A DNA stretch of 64,000 nt from Sphingobacterium sp. GVS05A. Its GTDB lineage: Bacteria; Bacteroidota; Bacteroidia; Sphingobacteriales; Sphingobacteriaceae. Positions within the stretch are counted from its first letter, which is position 1; the number at the start of each line of letters is the position of its first letter. The notes beneath the pieces were generated by a model. The model saw only the letters and a list, made by a program, of their open reading frames with translations, did not search any database and had not been told where the DNA came from. Made by a program: the position numbers and the translations under genes. Shown here in pieces: positions 1 to 7,873 of the stretch. The stretch is from positions 62,001 to 126,000 of the forward strand of contig NZ_JAHXYR010000002.1 in NCBI RefSeq assembly GCF_019969845.1. Direction: 5' to 3'.

Positions 1-307
1 GTTTTTTCAAAACCTTTCCAACTGTATTGATAGCGATATCGACACCTCCAAATCTCTCGATTGCTGCATCAAAAAGCTTAACGATATTCTTTACATCGGT
101 GAGATCTGCTTGAAATAAAAATGCTTCCCCCCCTATGCTATTAATCTCAGCCAAAGTCTTTTCGGCTTCCACTTTTGTACTTTCGCTATTGTAATGAACT
201 ACCACTTTTGCACCTTTTGTTGCAAAATCACGGCTTAGTAATCCACCTAAGTTTTTTGCACCTCCCGCAATTAAAACTACTTTTCCATTTAAATCGTTTC
301 TTGTCAT
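1..307 (-). CDS. SDR-family oxidoreductase, 3' part outside window
   Basis: The first 102 codons of a short-chain dehydrogenase/reductase read leftwards off the window edge. The N-terminus shows a Rossmann strand followed by GGAKNLGG, a variant of the TGxxxGxG dinucleotide-binding loop. It is followed by the acidic adenine-pocket segment QADLTD and by INTVG, which replaces the usual NNAG. The catalytic SxnYxxxK region would lie outside the window, so the substrate cannot be read. A short AraC regulator at 1204-1590 on the same strand could control it, but about 640 bases and another ORF lie between. The start is the ATG at 307. Confidence 0.85.
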   Translation of the reverse strand, partial: MTRNDLNGKVVLIAGGAKNLGGLLSRDFATKGAKVVVHYNSESTKVEAEKTLAEINSIGGEAFLFQADLTDVKNIVKLFDAAIERFGGVDIAINTVGKVLKK

Positions 308-949
308 TTTTCTCTTTATTTTAATGTTTTAAAATTGATAGCACAAATATGTTCATCCCATGTTTACTTTTTATGGTGAACTTTTCGGAACTTTAACTGA
401 TTCTATTTTTTTGATTTCTTTCCCATTATTTTCCAAGGGCTCATTATGATCATCTGATCTTTCCTTAGCATCTATCAATCACATGGATATAACTTGCCAT
501 TTTTACGCAGATAAATATATTTTTATATTAATCTTATACCTGGATTGGAGATTGAAAAAGATTTATAGATTTGGCCATATTACTTTACTACATATTATTA
601 TTGTGCTTTTAAATTGCTGTTATAGTTCCCGGCAACTATGGTTTATAAATTTCTTGATGCATAGATTATGAAAAAATAAGAATAGCAGCAAGAGCTAATA
701 AACGCGTTAAACATAAAAGATATCAGTACCGCTAGTTCACTACATTTTTTTATATGGCCTAAAATAGCCAACTATTAAATAATTATTCGGCCTAGGGTAG
801 TTCTTGGGGGGTGAGTTTTTTCAATCCTAACAAAAAACTATTCAATTTTGTAGTACAATTGTGATACTTCTCAGAATCTTCACAGAGCCAACTGTCTTAC
901 TATTTGATAAGGTAGCTTAACTATTTTAATCAACATTGTTATAAAAATT
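308..949. other. Gene-poor spacer, 642 bases
   Basis: AT-rich spacer between the SDR start and a small HTH gene. No convincing gene is visible; short open frames here have no recognisable composition or start context. The only structured part is the G6 upstream element and -7-like box annotated at 798-858. Confidence 0.6.
798..858 (+). promoter_or_regulatory. G6 upstream element plus -7-like box, copy 1
   Basis: TAGTTCTTGGGGGGTGAG begins at 798 and runs into a T-tract ending in CA at 823. A CAATTTTG box follows at 843-850, close to the Bacteroidota -7 consensus TAnnTTTG. The first T of TAGT lies 49 bases before TTTG. Copy 2 at 3517 has the same order with a spacing of 50. The gene that follows is the small HTH ORF at 950. 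The promoter role is inferred from the repeated spacing. Confidence 0.5.
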
Positions 950-1123
950 ATGAAAAAGAATTCTGCTAACCGCTTTTCTAAAGAAAATAAGGAATTTATT
1001 GTTCTTTCTATCTTGAAAGGAGAATTATTCCTCGAAGAAGCCATGAAAAAATATAATATTTTTGATAGAAGAACAATTATAACTTGGTTAAGAAAGCATG
1101 TAGAAGCAAATCAAAAAACTTGA
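950..1123 (+). CDS. Small HTH protein related to IS3 OrfA-type transposase N-termini
   Basis: A 57-residue basic protein starting MKKNSANRFSKENKEF. The segment with GELFLEEAMKKYNI followed by RRTIITWLRK looks like the HTH_Tnp fold of IS3-family OrfA proteins, in which a short helix-turn-helix binds the element ends. No catalytic OrfB (DDE) partner and no terminal inverted repeats are visible nearby, so it is either a transposase relic or a solitary DNA-binding protein. It lies about 100 bases downstream of the G6 element at 798, which suggests it is transcribed. Product class is likely; function is unknown. Confidence 0.6.
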   Translation: MKKNSANRFSKENKEFIVLSILKGELFLEEAMKKYNIFDRRTIITWLRKHVEANQKT

Positions 1124-1203
1124 TTTAGCAACGTTCAGCTATTCAATATATTGCCGGAAAGGAGAACTGTAGCAATAGGAAGTATTTATTTTATGGCAAA
1201 TTT

Positions 1204-1590
1204 TTAGAACTTTTCGTTTTTTAGATCACTGCGATATTCTCCGGGAGTTTTTCCGACAAATTTTTTAAAGAACTTAGAAAAATTGGAGGGGTCGTAGGTC
1301 AGCAAACGTGCAATTGCAGCTATAGGTTTGGTAGATGATGAAAGTAATTCCTTTGCCGCGTCTATAATTTTTAGGTCATAAAAATGACAAGGATGGTTTC
1401 CTGTTTCCTTTTGTATGGTATCAGTCAAATGAGTATGGGAAACAAAAAGTGCGCTTGCAATCTCGTTAATTTCCATAAACTCTATGACTCTGCCCGACAC
1501 AACATCATCAATATGTTGGTTCAAAAACTCGAAATATCGCTCTGCAATTTCCGTTCCTCTATTGACTTGTTCTTGTTGTTTTTGTTTCAT
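1204..1590 (-). CDS. Short AraC-family regulator (DNA-binding domain only)
   Basis: A 128-residue protein made almost entirely of an AraC/XylS DNA-binding domain. The first HTH lies around NEIASALFVSHTHL. The second lies around AIARLLTYDPSNFSKFFKK and is followed by the family-typical GKTPGEYR near the C-terminus. There is no room for a ligand-binding cupin, so it acts either constitutively or through a partner. It is divergent from the TPR regulator at 1838. The start is the ATG at 1590, with an in-frame continuous HTH; the second helix pair is intact. Confidence 0.85.
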   Translation of the reverse strand: MKQKQQEQVNRGTEIAERYFEFLNQHIDDVVSGRVIEFMEINEIASALFVSHTHLTDTIQKETGNHPCHFYDLKIIDAAKELLSSSTKPIAAIARLLTYDPSNFSKFFKKFVGKTPGEYRSDLKNEKF

Positions 1591-1837
1591 CTGATTAAAA
1601 AAAACTAAAATAATGATCTGAAGAGGAATATGGGCTTAAGGCCTCTTATTATTGCACCAATTTACAAAAATATAACTACTAGTGATAATTTGATATGATA
1701 AGACGACTTTATAAATATTGAACGTCATTAGCTCTATTTGTTATCCGATTATACACTGCAGATGAAAAAGATCATCTAATAGCTGAGAATACCGTTGAAA
1801 TAAGTATTATAAATTTAAGGATATCTATCTAACAATT

Positions 1838-3349
1838 ATGTTAAACAGTACTTTAAGGAGTAATTTTAAACTTCTATCATTATTTATCTGTGTATTCATA
1901 TTTTCTTGCACTCGCAAACAAGATAACAAATTCACGAGTGATATACTGTTGCAACAGGCAGACAACTTACTTGAAAGCAATTCTCTTAAATCATTGGAGT
2001 ATGCCCAAAAAGCTAATTTTATTACTGAAAAGTCGAATGATTCAAAAAGGAAAGCGGAAACTTATTATTACATCGCCTTTACGTTAAACATTCTGGAAGA
2101 ATATGAAAAGTCACTACCATTTATTGAAAAAGGACTAAAGGAACATGCCACGAAAGTAAGTCCCCCCCTAAAAGCCCGTTTCTTATCTCTAAAAGGCTAT
2201 CATTACTCACGACTCCATCTCTACAAACAGCAGGCGAAGCAACACCAAGAAGTGATAGATCTAACAATGTCAAGGAAGGATCCGGAATCAGTAATGACAG
2301 CGTCATTGAGTCTGTCTTCGCTAGGACTTTCGTACACCATAGTCAATGATTACACCAATGCCCACCATTTCATAGATATTGCCCTAAAACACGCAAAAAC
2401 AGTCCCTGATACGGTATATCATAAACTTAAAAAGATTTACAAAGTAAAGGCAAATTTATTCTATTACAAGGCGATGACTCACATCGAACAGTTAAGGGCT
2501 AAAGAAGCACTTCCTTTTATCCAACAAGCCTATCAACAAGCTATAGTAGACAATAAGCCTCTCACTCTTTTCCATGAACTATACGCCGATTACTATATGC
2601 AGATAGGAAAAACGGAAGAAGCCATTGAATTTTATTTACTTGCTATAGCTGACAAGAAAAAAAGAACCTGGAACAGATCTACCTCTGCAGACTTATATCT
2701 AAAAATATCCAAAAGTTATAATAAGATCAATCAGTACAAAGAGGGAGAAAAATTCCTTCGGTTATCTGCCGCAGAAAGATTGATTGACGAGAATAAAAAC
2801 AGAAAAAGGGTGCAAGCTATATTAGATAATATCGAAAATCACGATATAATAATAAAAAATAGAGATAACCAACTAAAAATAATCCTCTGTATAGCTTTGT
2901 TGATCACCTTACTGTTGTTTATCTGGAAATATAGGGAATATAAACAAAAAAAGAAAAAGATCTTGTTTGCACAAAAAATAGAAATTGAGCAAAACAAACA
3001 ACTTATAGAAACTCTTGAACTTAAGGTAAATGAATCATTTTCAGAGCTTATTGAATTAGCTAAAAAAAATTCACCAACATTTTGGGCTCGCTTTCAAGAG
3101 GTCCATCCGAAATTCTTAAAAAGAATGCTGTGCATCGATGCAAATTTCAAATCCTCTGAATTAATCCTATGTGCTTATATCTATCTGGGGTTTTCAACAA
3201 AAGAAATTGCAGATTATACTTTCAAAGCAACCAAAACAATTGAAAACAATCGTTATAACCTGCGAAAAAAGCTGGGACTTGCACCGGAGGAAGACCTTAT
3301 CCTTTGGCTCCGCAACCGTGTAGACGACAATCCTCCAACGGAAGGTTAA
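1838..3349 (+). CDS. Membrane TPR sensor with LuxR-type C-terminal HTH
   Basis: A 503-residue protein. The N-terminus has a hydrophobic segment ending FIFSC, a plausible lipobox. Residues of roughly 30-330 form repeated helical pairs typical of tetratricopeptide repeats, for example around KSLEYAQKANF and EEAIEFYLLAIADKK. A transmembrane helix lies at about 346-366 and is followed by a Lys-rich coiled coil. The C-terminus (about 437-485) holds a LuxR/FixJ-like HTH with FSTKEIADYTFKATKTIENN. This architecture is common in Bacteroidota as one-piece membrane regulators with periplasmic TPRs and cytoplasmic DNA binding. A combined lipobox and internal helix is odd, so the first segment may be a plain signal anchor. 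It is upstream of, and co-oriented with, the peptide/fimbrillin pair, which it may control. Confidence 0.85.
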   Translation: MLNSTLRSNFKLLSLFICVFIFSCTRKQDNKFTSDILLQQADNLLESNSLKSLEYAQKANFITEKSNDSKRKAETYYYIAFTLNILEEYEKSLPFIEKGLKEHATKVSPPLKARFLSLKGYHYSRLHLYKQQAKQHQEVIDLTMSRKDPESVMTASLSLSSLGLSYTIVNDYTNAHHFIDIALKHAKTVPDTVYHKLKKIYKVKANLFYYKAMTHIEQLRAKEALPFIQQAYQQAIVDNKPLTLFHELYADYYMQIGKTEEAIEFYLLAIADKKKRTWNRSTSADLYLKISKSYNKINQYKEGEKFLRLSAAERLIDENKNRKRVQAILDNIENHDIIIKNRDNQLKIILCIALLITLLLFIWKYREYKQKKKKILFAQKIEIEQNKQLIETLELKVNESFSELIELAKKNSPTFWARFQEVHPKFLKRMLCIDANFKSSELILCAYIYLGFSTKEIADYTFKATKTIENNRYNLRKKLGLAPEEDLILWLRNRVDDNPPTEG

Positions 3350-3673
3350 GAGATCCCCCTAAAAAATCAACTCCAGATCTGTTCAGAGTTATTTATCATC
3401 ATAAAATATTAAAATATTTTCGATAATAAACAATAAACAGCAGGCTCCCCGAGCGCAACCCAACACCTTGAATTAAAATTAAAGCGCTCAACAACAACAA
3501 CTTAACAAAACAAGAGTAGTCCTTGGGGGGAGTGATTTTTCATTTCTATTTCATAAAATATTCATGTTTGTATCGGATTTCCAAGGACTTGCCCTGCTCC
3601 CGGAAAAGCTCGGCCATGTATTAAAATCCAACGACTAATCATTAACAATGATTTAAAACTTAAATAATTCAAA
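3350..3673. other. Spacer with short CAA-rich tract and G6 element
   Basis: A 324-base gap between the TPR/LuxR regulator and the peptide gene. It holds a small CAA-rich tract near 3490-3502 and the G6 upstream element at 3517. No gene was recognised. Confidence 0.6.
3517..3577 (+). promoter_or_regulatory. G6 upstream element plus -7-like box, copy 2
   Basis: TAGTCCTTGGGGGGAGTGA at 3517 is followed by a T-tract ending in CA at 3542. A CATGTTTG box lies at 3563-3570, with 50 bases between the first T and TTTG. It matches copy 1 at 798 in sequence, order and spacing although the genes served are unrelated. The start of the peptide gene lies about 100 bases downstream of the -7-like box, so a 5' leader of about 95 bases is predicted. 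Confidence 0.55.
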
Positions 3674-3832
3674 ATGAAAACAGAAAAGAGAACTTATGAA
3701 GCACCTGCTATCAGCGTGCTTACAATCGAACTGGAGCAAGGGATTGCTGCTGGTTCAGGAACAGGCACCCCTAACCCTGGTGTAGGCGATTGGGGCGATG
3801 GTTCGGATGGTAGTGGTAATGGAGATTTATAA
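3674..3832 (+). CDS. 52-residue Gly/Asp-rich peptide preceding fimbrillin gene
   Basis: A small ORF with a KTYEAP-like N-terminal half (MKTEKRTYEAPAISVL) and a C-terminal tail rich in Gly, Asp, Ser, Pro and Trp (VGDWGDGSDGSG). Short proteins beginning this way are frequent in Bacteroidota next to fimbrillin or regulator genes, but no function is established that I can name. A Gly-Ser-Gly around residues 27-29 after GIAA resembles a leader-type junction. It has its own upstream promoter-like element and ends 37 bases before the fimbrillin start, so the two are probably co-transcribed. Confidence 0.65.
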   Translation: MKTEKRTYEAPAISVLTIELEQGIAAGSGTGTPNPGVGDWGDGSDGSGNGDL

Positions 3833-3869
3833 AATTAAGCTATTAAAAAACTACAAAATTAAAATTTTT

Positions 3870-5525
3870 ATGAGAGTATTATATAAAAAGCAAATAAATT
3901 GGACCATTGCCTCTCTTGCATTATTGCTGGTGGGAAGTGGTACCTTTTCAAGTTGTTCGAAAGACAAGGAACACGTCGAAGAAACAGCTAAAGTCGAGGG
4001 GACAAAATTAATGTTGAACGTGTCGGGTATTGTTGAGAGTCAACCTATATCAACAAAGGGTTCGCAAGCAAAAGTAGCTGCGTCAAACTCAGGGAACAAC
4101 AAAGTATTGGAATTTCCAGAATTTGATGCTGTCCTACAGACCGATAATAACATACCATTTAAGGCGGCACAATCTTTAACTAAAGCAGCTTCAACTAGCG
4201 GTAGCTCAACTAGAGCTGCTGCTATAGAAAATGGGGTAAAATATCGTCTATACTTGTTTTCACAAGATGGAACTCAATTGATTTCTTCGGAGCAGTTTAT
4301 TGCCGGAACTCAGGGAACTATTGATGTGACACAAGGAACAACGTATAAATGGGTGGCACTTTCGTACAATACAACAGATGATGTCCCTGCGATTACTCCT
4401 ACCAATACTAAAATCAGCCTTCCCGGCGGAAAAGATATCTTATATACATCGGGTGAGGTATCAGTTCCAACTGGTGGCAGTAGCGTCAATGTGCCTATCA
4501 ATATCATGTTCAACCACAAATTTGCCAGACTTGGTATAGAATTAAATACCCAAGGGATGTTTGCAAATATGACCGGAGCAAAGGTCGCAGTAGCCGGAAT
4601 CAAAACGGCATCGATTGATGTCGCCAATGGCGCCTTAAGTGATCTTGTCGCCGCCGACCACGAAATCCCATTTGTCGACTTTAAGGACATTAATGCTCTC
4701 TATCAAGATGCTAAAATCGCCTATACGTACACAGCGGATCCAGCGGCAGTAACAGGCGGGATCAAAGTGAATGTCTCCAATCTAGCATTAAAGATTGATG
4801 ACAACTCCACCCGTCAATTTTCAGCGACTCCTGTCAACTTTGCATTCAACATCACTCCGGTATTAGGAAACAGTCACCGTTTGCTGGTCAACCTGATAGA
4901 ATCTCCATTGACAGTGGAAGGAACCAGATGGGCTAGACAAAATATTTATTACCAAGCCGGACACAACCCTTATCGTTTTCACCATACGTATGCGCACTCC
5001 AATGCCAGAAATACATACTTTTCATTTAAAGGCCTTGTTCCGGATCAATTTGGCGTAAATAGTGATCCTTGTGCTCAGGTGTATCCTACTGGCGTATGGC
5101 GCCAGGCGAGTGAAAGCGATTTCAGAAAGCTCACTGGACTATTAGGAATTGGCGGTAAGCAAACGACTTACGGGTCAGTTAATAACCGTGGTTATTTTGA
5201 ATATGATGCAAGTGGAACGGCCGCTCCTTATCCAAGCAACAAGCTTCATTTTAACTTTAACGGTGGCAGTGACTCATTCGCTTTTGTCAATGGTATATTA
5301 CAGATCAACTTGGCCAATTATGGTAACCGTGCCGAATTATGGACAGGTACATCGGGAATAAACCTTGGCGGGCTTTTTGGTTTTGGCGCATGGTATTATC
5401 ATGCAGATAGAGGTGCTTTCAATATTCACAATGACGATCTTACAGCTAGCTTGCTCAATGTGTCAGTAATTGGCGTGGATTTAGTAGAAACCCAGCTGAA
5501 AAACGTCCGTTGTGTAAGAAATTAA
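3870..5525 (+). CDS. Fimbrillin-family lipoprotein
   Basis: A 551-residue secreted protein. The chosen start (ATG 3870) gives a clean lipoprotein signal with the lipobox FSSC; the in-frame codons before it would add a poor, Lys-rich extension overlapping the peptide gene. The middle has the small-residue, Thr/Ser/Asn-rich beta-strand composition of fimbrillin (FimA/Mfa1-like) proteins, with phrases such as YRLYLFSQDG, KWVALSYN and MFNHKFARLGIEL that are typical of this family. The C-terminal third (from about NIYYQAGHNPYRFHH) carries Cys-containing, Trp-rich sequence ending VRCVRN, reminiscent of the major paralogous domain fused to fimbrillins. The likely role is a surface fibre subunit or tip protein. 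A terminator follows at 5592. Confidence 0.75.
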   Translation: MRVLYKKQINWTIASLALLLVGSGTFSSCSKDKEHVEETAKVEGTKLMLNVSGIVESQPISTKGSQAKVAASNSGNNKVLEFPEFDAVLQTDNNIPFKAAQSLTKAASTSGSSTRAAAIENGVKYRLYLFSQDGTQLISSEQFIAGTQGTIDVTQGTTYKWVALSYNTTDDVPAITPTNTKISLPGGKDILYTSGEVSVPTGGSSVNVPINIMFNHKFARLGIELNTQGMFANMTGAKVAVAGIKTASIDVANGALSDLVAADHEIPFVDFKDINALYQDAKIAYTYTADPAAVTGGIKVNVSNLALKIDDNSTRQFSATPVNFAFNITPVLGNSHRLLVNLIESPLTVEGTRWARQNIYYQAGHNPYRFHHTYAHSNARNTYFSFKGLVPDQFGVNSDPCAQVYPTGVWRQASESDFRKLTGLLGIGGKQTTYGSVNNRGYFEYDASGTAAPYPSNKLHFNFNGGSDSFAFVNGILQINLANYGNRAELWTGTSGINLGGLFGFGAWYYHADRGAFNIHNDDLTASLLNVSVIGVDLVETQLKNVRCVRN

Positions 5526-5591
5526 TTTGTGCGTTCTTTTTAATGGATAATAAAGTTATCTAGCGGGGAGGCGTTCCTTACAGATAACGGT

Positions 5592-5622
5592 AAAAAGCGA
5601 CCTATTTAATAGGTTGCTTTTT
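5592..5622 (+). terminator. Rho-independent terminator after fimbrillin gene
   Basis: AAAAAGCGACCTAT pairs with ATAGGTTGCTTTTT (one G-U pair) around a three-base loop, followed by a T-run. It lies 67 bases after the fimbrillin stop. The next 280 bases up to the sigma factor gene show no further feature. Confidence 0.8.
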
Positions 5623-5902
5623 ATTATCTATTGGCTTTTAAATGCTCTTAGTGACCTCTTCCTAAAGATTTTCACTTATTAATACAAACCAGTGTTTGAC
5701 AATATTATAAAATCAATTAAGACTGCTAATCCCACTAATTGGCTTTGCTAATACAAAAACCTATCTGATCTGGGCACAACATATGAGCGCGACAGCCAGT
5801 TAATTTGCCCAGCCAGCAAAATGCTCACGTCAGATCGCCTTCCAGTTATCAACAAGAGCCTTAATACCAGTCCAGAAAAAAACTAATAACCATTCAAATG
5901 CT

Positions 5903-6523
5903 ATGGAAATTATTCATAATGTTTATTTATCAGATTTAGAAAAGAAGGATATTCAACAGCATGAAAACACCATACTGGTCGGAGCGCTTTGTGGCGGGTC
6001 AAAGATTGCTTTTGAAAAGCTGTACAACCGCTTTTGGGATAGATTGTATCTCGCTGCGTACAATATAATTCGGGACAAACAAGTGTGTGAAGATATCGTC
6101 CAGGAGATATTCTGCCAACTTTGGATGCGACGGTCGTCCCTAGCGATCCAAAATTTAGAAGCATATTTATTTACAGCTGTACGCTTTCAGGTTTTCCGCT
6201 GCATTAACGATAAAAAGTGTAGAAACAGTTTTGTCATGGAACTGACTACCCTACCGGCCGATTTTTTCAATTCACAAAGAGATAATAAAGAAATCGAAGA
6301 GGCGCTAAAAAGTGGCATCGAGAGACTACCTGAAAAATGTGGTGAAATATTTCACTTAAGCCGACAGGAACATCTGAGTAACAAAGAAATAGCACTGCGG
6401 CTCAACATTTCTATAAAAACCGTTGAAAACCAAATAACGATCGCCATCAAAAAAATGAGAAAATACCTATCTCCCTGGACATTGCCAATGCTATTGTTGG
6501 CAACGCTCGAGCTTTTTAGATAA
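5903..6523 (+). CDS. ECF RNA polymerase sigma factor (SusC/FecR-linked type)
   Basis: A 206-residue sigma-70 family protein of the extracytoplasmic-function class. Region 2 is visible as FEKLYNRFWDRLYLAAYNII followed by CEDIVQEIFCQLW, and region 4 as LPEKCGEIFHLSRQEHLSN followed by EIALRLNISIKTVENQI. It sits directly upstream of a FecR anti-sigma gene and a SusC protein with an STN domain, the standard trans-envelope signalling set in which receptor occupancy releases the sigma factor. The C-terminus ends in a hydrophobic tail (LPMLLLATLELF), a feature seen in this subgroup. A terminator-like hairpin sits between it and the FecR gene. Confidence 0.92.
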   Translation: MEIIHNVYLSDLEKKDIQQHENTILVGALCGGSKIAFEKLYNRFWDRLYLAAYNIIRDKQVCEDIVQEIFCQLWMRRSSLAIQNLEAYLFTAVRFQVFRCINDKKCRNSFVMELTTLPADFFNSQRDNKEIEEALKSGIERLPEKCGEIFHLSRQEHLSNKEIALRLNISIKTVENQITIAIKKMRKYLSPWTLPMLLLATLELFR

Positions 6524-6535
6524 TTCACTACAAAC

Positions 6536-6575
6536 AAAAAAAGCATCAGCTCTTAGGGGTTGGTGCTTTTTTTTT
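6536..6575 (+). terminator. Terminator or attenuator between sigma and anti-sigma genes
   Basis: AAAAAAAGCATCAGC pairs with GTTGGTGCTTTTTTT (two G-U pairs) followed by a long T-run. It lies only 22 bases before the FecR start, so sigma and anti-sigma levels may be uncoupled, or it may act as a partial terminator. Confidence 0.75.
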
Positions 6576-6597
6576 GCACATACAATATAATACAGAT

Positions 6598-7758
6598 ATG
6601 AAAAAGAGCAAGACCATACAGAGCATCATTAAAAAATACCTGAAAAACAAAACGAGCAAGCAAGAAGATGAACAACTCTTTTCATTTTACGAGCATATCG
6701 CATCCCAGAGAGAAGATTGGGATGAATCCCTACATGGTAATAAAAAAATACGAGCATATATGTTATGGAAAAAGATCGATACAAGAACTGCCGATGATCA
6801 AAAAACACATAAGCCATTTCGGTTTCTTCTCAGACCGTTGATGGCTACGGCCACTGTGGCTGTTGTTATTTTGGGGGTCTGCTCCTTGGTATTCTATCAA
6901 ACCAGAACAAACGAAAAAGAACCACAGAATTTGGTTATTAGACCGGGATCAGACAAGGCTAAACTTCGGCTTGCCGATGGTCGGACCATATATCTTGATA
7001 GCACCACCTCAGAAAATATAGCGCATGCTACCGCGGGGGCAGTTCAAATATCAGAAATGGGAGTATTGGACTATAGCAACTTGAAAGGGCCAAAGCAAGG
7101 GCTGGGAACCAATACGATCACCGTTCCCAGGGGCGGACAATTTCGTCTGTTGCTTTCTGACGGAACTAAGATATCGCTCAACGCATCTTCTTCGCTAACC
7201 TTTCCGACAAACTTTTCTGGTAGCGAAAGACGGGTGAAACTAGAAGGAGAAGCATACTTTGAAGTGGCTAAAAAAATAATTAAAGGTACAAAAACAGAAA
7301 GAGTTCCCTTTATTGTTGAAACGGACAGACAGCAATTGCTCGTACTGGGAACAACCTTTAATATTAATGCATACCCAGATGAAAAAAACGTAAAAACTAC
7401 ACTGATAGAGGGCAGTGTACAGGTATCTCCGAGCGAACAGGCTTCTCCAAAAATATTAAAACCGGGACAACAGAGCGTACTCAATGGTAAAAATTTAAGT
7501 ATACATCAGATAGATGTCTCGCAGGCTGTTGCCTGGAAACAGGGTGATTTCACATTTGATGAAATGCCTTTAGAAGAAATTATGCGGCAGATATCACGCT
7601 GGTATGATGTGGAGGTTAGCTACGAAGACAATATGGGCAAAATAAAGTTTGGAGGGTCGATCTCCCGCTCAAAAGACATCAAGGAGGTATTGGAGGTACT
7701 CAAGTTAACCGGAATTCATTTCAACCTAAAAGGAAGGAGGATTATGGTTACACGCTAG
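6598..7758 (+). CDS. FecR-family anti-sigma factor
   Basis: A 386-residue inner-membrane protein. The N-terminal cytoplasmic part (about 1-80) binds the sigma factor. A transmembrane helix lies at about 81-100. It is followed by the FecR domain with VPRGGQFRLLLSDGTKISLNASS and by GEAYFEV. The C-terminal DUF4974-like part with AVAWKQGDFTFDEMPLEEIM receives the signal from the SusC STN domain. The ATG at 6598 is chosen over an in-frame TTG at 6574 that lies inside the preceding hairpin. Confidence 0.92.
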   Translation: MKKSKTIQSIIKKYLKNKTSKQEDEQLFSFYEHIASQREDWDESLHGNKKIRAYMLWKKIDTRTADDQKTHKPFRFLLRPLMATATVAVVILGVCSLVFYQTRTNEKEPQNLVIRPGSDKAKLRLADGRTIYLDSTTSENIAHATAGAVQISEMGVLDYSNLKGPKQGLGTNTITVPRGGQFRLLLSDGTKISLNASSSLTFPTNFSGSERRVKLEGEAYFEVAKKIIKGTKTERVPFIVETDRQQLLVLGTTFNINAYPDEKNVKTTLIEGSVQVSPSEQASPKILKPGQQSVLNGKNLSIHQIDVSQAVAWKQGDFTFDEMPLEEIMRQISRWYDVEVSYEDNMGKIKFGGSISRSKDIKEVLEVLKLTGIHFNLKGRRIMVTR

Positions 7759-7873
7759 ACAAAAAACAACCTATAAGTCATCCACATTGTAAATTGGAAT
7801 TGTCTCCTATTGCTTTATACAAACTGGATGTAGCCAGATTAATTTCAATTGATTTAACCCTAAATATAAAAAG

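Noticed and set aside
483..671. 62-codon open frame in the spacer after the SDR gene
   Set aside because: Composition is that of AT-rich non-coding DNA (Ile/Leu/Tyr-rich), with no promoter or family phrase.
6574..6597. TTG start eight codons upstream for the FecR gene
   Set aside because: The codon lies in the T-run of the preceding hairpin and adds nothing family-like.
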